Assembly (NCBI GenBank): GCA_022565655.1
Contig: JAIUMG010000034.1
Coordinates: 1-15,644 of the forward strand
Length of the DNA: 15,644 nt
Origin: Alkalimonas sp.
GTDB taxonomy: Bacteria; Pseudomonadota; Gammaproteobacteria; Enterobacterales; Alteromonadaceae
Reading direction: 5' to 3'
The notes under the pieces are model-generated. The model searched no databases and was not told the origin of the DNA. It saw nothing but the letters and a program-made list of their open reading frames with translations. Within the stretch, counting starts at the first letter, position 1. Each line of letters starts with the position of its first letter. Of the stretch, positions 15,599 through 15,644 are shown in pieces. A program made the translations under genes and the position numbers.

Positions 15599-15644
15599 AT
15601 GGAGCAAAGTCCTCAGTCGCAACTCAAACTCCTGATCTTGAAAG
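15599..15644 (+). CDS. rpoD: RNA polymerase sigma-70 factor RpoD, 3' end cut off by window edge
   Basis: Only the first 15 codons are present. They read MEQSPQSQLKLLILK, which matches the E. coli RpoD N-terminus (MEQNPQSQLKLL). Its place straight after dnaG is the expected third position of the macromolecular synthesis operon. RpoD is the primary sigma factor of vegetative growth. A GGA lies about 12 bases before the ATG. Confidence 0.93.
   Translation, partial: MEQSPQSQLKLLILK

Noticed and set aside
1..15644. CRISPR array, tRNA/rRNA genes, IS elements or prophage genes
   Set aside because: No regularly spaced repeats, cloverleaf sequences, transposase or phage structural genes were seen on either strand.

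Overview
The window looks like chromosomal DNA of a gammaproteobacterium, probably an Alteromonadales- or Rheinheimera-like lineage. This is inferred from protein similarity and gene order recalled from memory, not from a search. AcnB, PlsY, TsaD, RpsU, DnaG and the first residues of RpoD closely resemble the E. coli proteins, and the blocks folB/plsY (divergent), tsaD/rpsU (divergent) and rpsU-dnaG-rpoD match the known gammaproteobacterial arrangement. Most of the window is housekeeping sequence. The only clearly accessory-looking gene is the cut-off, AT-rich Fic gene at the left edge.

Layout. 1-789 (+): 3' part of a Fic-domain protein. 905-932: terminator. 953-3550 (-): acnB from a GTG start. 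3551-3904: acnB leader and promoter plus a cluster of small inverted repeats and the terminator of the next gene. 3905-5983 (-): M13 metallopeptidase lipoprotein. 6185-7564 (+): MFS transporter closely resembling animal MFSD1, divergent from the peptidase. 7571-7603: hairpin shared by two convergent transcripts. 11371 down to 7604 (-): tightly packed run folB-folK-uppP-FAD oxidoreductase-DUF445. 11491-12096 (+): plsY. 12113-13126 (-): tsaD. 13236 to the end (+): rpsU-dnaG-rpoD macromolecular synthesis operon with its promoter, internal terminator and an internal rpoD promoter.

How the genes may work together. The M13 peptidase (extracytoplasmic oligopeptide cleavage) and the MFSD1-like carrier (animal MFSD1 carries dipeptides) share one divergent control region and may form a small peptide-scavenging unit. 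The folB run combines two folate-pathway enzymes with undecaprenyl pyrophosphate recycling, then an unassigned amine/amino-acid oxidase and a membrane protein. The right end codes for translation (rpsU), replication priming (dnaG), the major sigma factor (rpoD), tRNA t6A modification (tsaD) and phospholipid synthesis (plsY).

I found no tRNA, rRNA, CRISPR array, IS element or intact phage module. The best leads are the MFSD1-like transporter/M13 peptidase pair, the variant FolK without two usual active-site residues, the inverted-repeat cluster upstream of acnB, and the inverted repeat overlapping the rpoD -10 element. None is a clear new defence or mobile system.
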